Assembly (NCBI GenBank): GCA_029245245.1 | Contig: JAQWPT010000033.1 | Location: 299,957 to 363,956 of the forward strand | DNA: 64,000 nt | Source of the DNA: Phycisphaerales bacterium | GTDB lineage: Bacteria > Planctomycetota > Phycisphaerae > Phycisphaerales > SM1A02 | Direction: 5' to 3' | Position numbers and translations under genes: made by a program | Part shown: positions 62,622 through 64,000 of the stretch, one piece after another | How positions within the stretch are numbered: the first letter of the stretch is position 1 | Layout: every line of letters starts with the position of its first letter | The notes under the pieces: model-generated | Seen by the model: the letters and a program-made list of their open reading frames with translations, nothing else | Database searches by the model: none | Told to the model about the DNA's origin: nothing

Positions 62622-63761
62622 ATGGCCAAGTACAAGATCGCCTGGATGCCTGGAGACGGAGTCGGCAACGAGGTCATGGACGCCACCCGGATCGTCCTGG
62701 ACACCCTTGGGCTCGACGCTGAATACATTCACGCCGACATCGGCTGGGAGTTCTGGTGCAAGGAAGGGAATCCGCTTCCCGACCGGACGATCGAGATCCT
62801 CAAGGACACCGACTGCGCCCTCTTCGGAGCCATCACCAGCAAGCCCCGCGAAGAAGCCCACGATGAACTGGATGAATCGCTCAAGGACAAGGATCTCGTC
62901 TACTTCAGCCCGATCGTGAAGCTTCGCCAGCTCTTCGACCTCCATACGAACCTTCGTCCCTGCAAGGCCTACGAGGGCAACCCGCTGAACTACAAGGAAG
63001 GCATCGACCTGGTCGTCTTCCGCGAGAATACCGAGGGCTCCTACGGTGGCGTCGAGTGGTTCCCGCTCCCGGAGAAGATCTACGACACCCTCTGTGACAA
63101 CCCGAAGATGGTCAAGTGGAAGGACAAGGGGCTCGAAAACGTCGCCCTGTCCACCCGGATCATGTCCAAACAGGGCTGCGAAAGCATCTGCCGCCAGTCC
63201 TTCGAGTATGCAAAGAAGTTCGGCCGCAAGTCCGTCACCCTCGTCGAGAAGCCCAATGTGCTTCGTGAAACCGGCGGACTGATGACGCGTGTCTTCCGCG
63301 ACGTCGCCAAGGACTACCCCGGTATCGACGCCTGGGAAGCCAACATCGATGCGATGTGCATGTGGCTGCTCAAGAACCCGTTCGACTACGACGTGCTCGT
63401 GGCCGAGAACATGTTCGGCGACATCATTTCCGACCTCGCCGCCGGGCTCATCGGCGGCCTCGGATTTGCCTGCGCCGCCAACATCGGCGACGACTACGCA
63501 GTCTTCGAGCCGACCCACGGCAGTGCTCCCAAGTACTACGGGCAGAACGTCGTGAATCCGATGGCCATGCTCCTGACCGCCAAGATGATGCTCGACTGGC
63601 TCGGCGAAGACGAGATGGCCGGCCGCCTCGAAACCGCCGTTGCAGAGGTCATTGCAGAAGGAACCATCGGCACCTACGACGTCAAGGGCCGCGGCAACGG
63701 CAACTCCACCACGGAAGTCGCCGAGGAAGTCGCCCGCAAGCTCTCCACCGTCAACGCCTGA
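62622..63761 (+). CDS. Isocitrate/isopropylmalate dehydrogenase family protein
   Basis: 379 aa oxidative decarboxylase of 2-hydroxyacids with a substituted beta-carbon. Catalytic and metal residues are visible: Y141 (NTEGSYGGVEW), K210 (VEKPNVLRETGG), D243, D267 and D271 (ENMFGDIISDLAAGL). The nucleotide loop HGSAPKYYGQN (about 299-309) belongs to the family. The substrate could be isocitrate, homoisocitrate or 3-isopropylmalate. Following an aconitase-type enzyme it would act on that product. It is separated from it by a strong terminator, and the MmgE/PrpD gene begins 33 bases downstream. Confidence 0.87.
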   Translation: MAKYKIAWMPGDGVGNEVMDATRIVLDTLGLDAEYIHADIGWEFWCKEGNPLPDRTIEILKDTDCALFGAITSKPREEAHDELDESLKDKDLVYFSPIVKLRQLFDLHTNLRPCKAYEGNPLNYKEGIDLVVFRENTEGSYGGVEWFPLPEKIYDTLCDNPKMVKWKDKGLENVALSTRIMSKQGCESICRQSFEYAKKFGRKSVTLVEKPNVLRETGGLMTRVFRDVAKDYPGIDAWEANIDAMCMWLLKNPFDYDVLVAENMFGDIISDLAAGLIGGLGFACAANIGDDYAVFEPTHGSAPKYYGQNVVNPMAMLLTAKMMLDWLGEDEMAGRLETAVAEVIAEGTIGTYDVKGRGNGNSTTEVAEEVARKLSTVNA

Positions 63762-63794
63762 TTCGCATCCAGTTCATAGAAGGGGACCCGTCTC

Positions 63795-64000
63795 ATGGGT
63801 GGCCACGACACGTCCAAGAACAACACCGACTTCATCTCCTGGAATCTCGCCGAGTGGGCATCCAAGCTCACCTACGAGGACCTGAGCCCTGAAGCAATCC
63901 AGTGCGCAAAGCTGTACCTCTACGACTCCTTCGGCTGTGCCCTGGGTGGTTCCAACCAGCACGATGTCTCGATGTTCCTGGACCACGCCCGCCAGATGGG
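63795..64000 (+). CDS. MmgE/PrpD family protein (2-methylcitrate dehydratase type), partial
   Basis: The first 68 residues are in the window; the gene runs past the right edge. FISWNLAEWASKLTYEDL and the segment LYLYDSFGCALGG match the N-terminus of MmgE/PrpD dehydratases, which dehydrate 2-methylcitrate and, in some bacteria, citrate. ATG at 63795, with GGGGA (63782-63786) in front. It follows the dehydrogenase by 33 bases and probably shares its transcript. Confidence 0.75.
   Translation, partial: MGGHDTSKNNTDFISWNLAEWASKLTYEDLSPEAIQCAKLYLYDSFGCALGGSNQHDVSMFLDHARQM

Overview
The window (64 kb, high GC, densely coded on both strands) looks like chromosome of a planctomycete of the Phycisphaerae type. 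The grounds are: secreted proteins ending in short dockerin-like tails (GDxNGDGxVxxxDLLxxIxxWG), a PEP-CTERM-like anchor of the PAPGALLLLG form, hpnCDE squalene genes, and a peptidoglycan set (murE-murF fusion, mraY) beside a Kdo gene (kdsB), which together imply a Gram-negative envelope. This taxonomic call is inference from protein style; there is no rRNA in the window. No gene-free stretch exceeds 300 bases.

Layout. 1-7006: two complete succinate dehydrogenase/fumarate reductase operons in tandem, first a di-heme cytochrome b558 type (C-A-B), then a set whose membrane subunit resembles the mycobacterial Sdh1 anchor. 6995-14837: envelope and secreted proteins, including a 1222-residue sugar dehydrogenase/cytochrome c/dockerin-like fusion, a PEP-CTERM protein and tRNA-Ser. 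14838-20000: minus-strand ROK kinase, tRNA-Met and the operon TPR protein-kdsB-pyrG. 20149-26493: def-fmt, an RCC1-repeat secreted protein broken by a one-base frameshift, small unknowns and queA. 26497-30597: murE-murF fusion and mraY. 30599-39254: rluD-like gene with a membrane protein, a kinase-like protein, a HAD phosphatase translationally coupled to a long protein that looks like indolepyruvate:ferredoxin oxidoreductase without its TPP and Fe-S motifs, and rlmN. 39289-43714: ispH and, divergently, hpnC-hpnD-hpnE. 43715-51158: minus-strand hutH-hutU-hutI-map-prolyl oligopeptidase. 51233-54378: membrane protein, DUF2520-like oxidoreductase and a pentapeptide-repeat secreted protein. 54542-64000: a tricarboxylic acid gene group: SucC-like and SucD-like subunits with a citryl-CoA lyase, GNAT, HD-like protein, two membrane proteins, a fused aconitase resembling fungal homoaconitase, an isocitrate/isopropylmalate dehydrogenase family enzyme, and the start of an MmgE/PrpD gene.

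How the genes fit together. The two ends are both central carbon metabolism. The right end carries an acyl-CoA ligase plus lyase able to split (or, in reverse, make) citrate through citryl-CoA, and next to it enzymes that could convert citrate to 2-oxoglutarate. The left end carries two quinone-linked succinate/fumarate enzymes, which would allow one for each direction. This suggests a branched, reversible or reductive-type TCA arrangement, but substrates are not proven by sequence and an alpha-aminoadipate (homocitrate) role for the aconitase/dehydrogenase pair remains possible. The rest is mostly housekeeping (translation start and end processing, tRNA/rRNA modification, wall synthesis, isoprenoids, histidine breakdown) mixed with lineage-specific secreted proteins.
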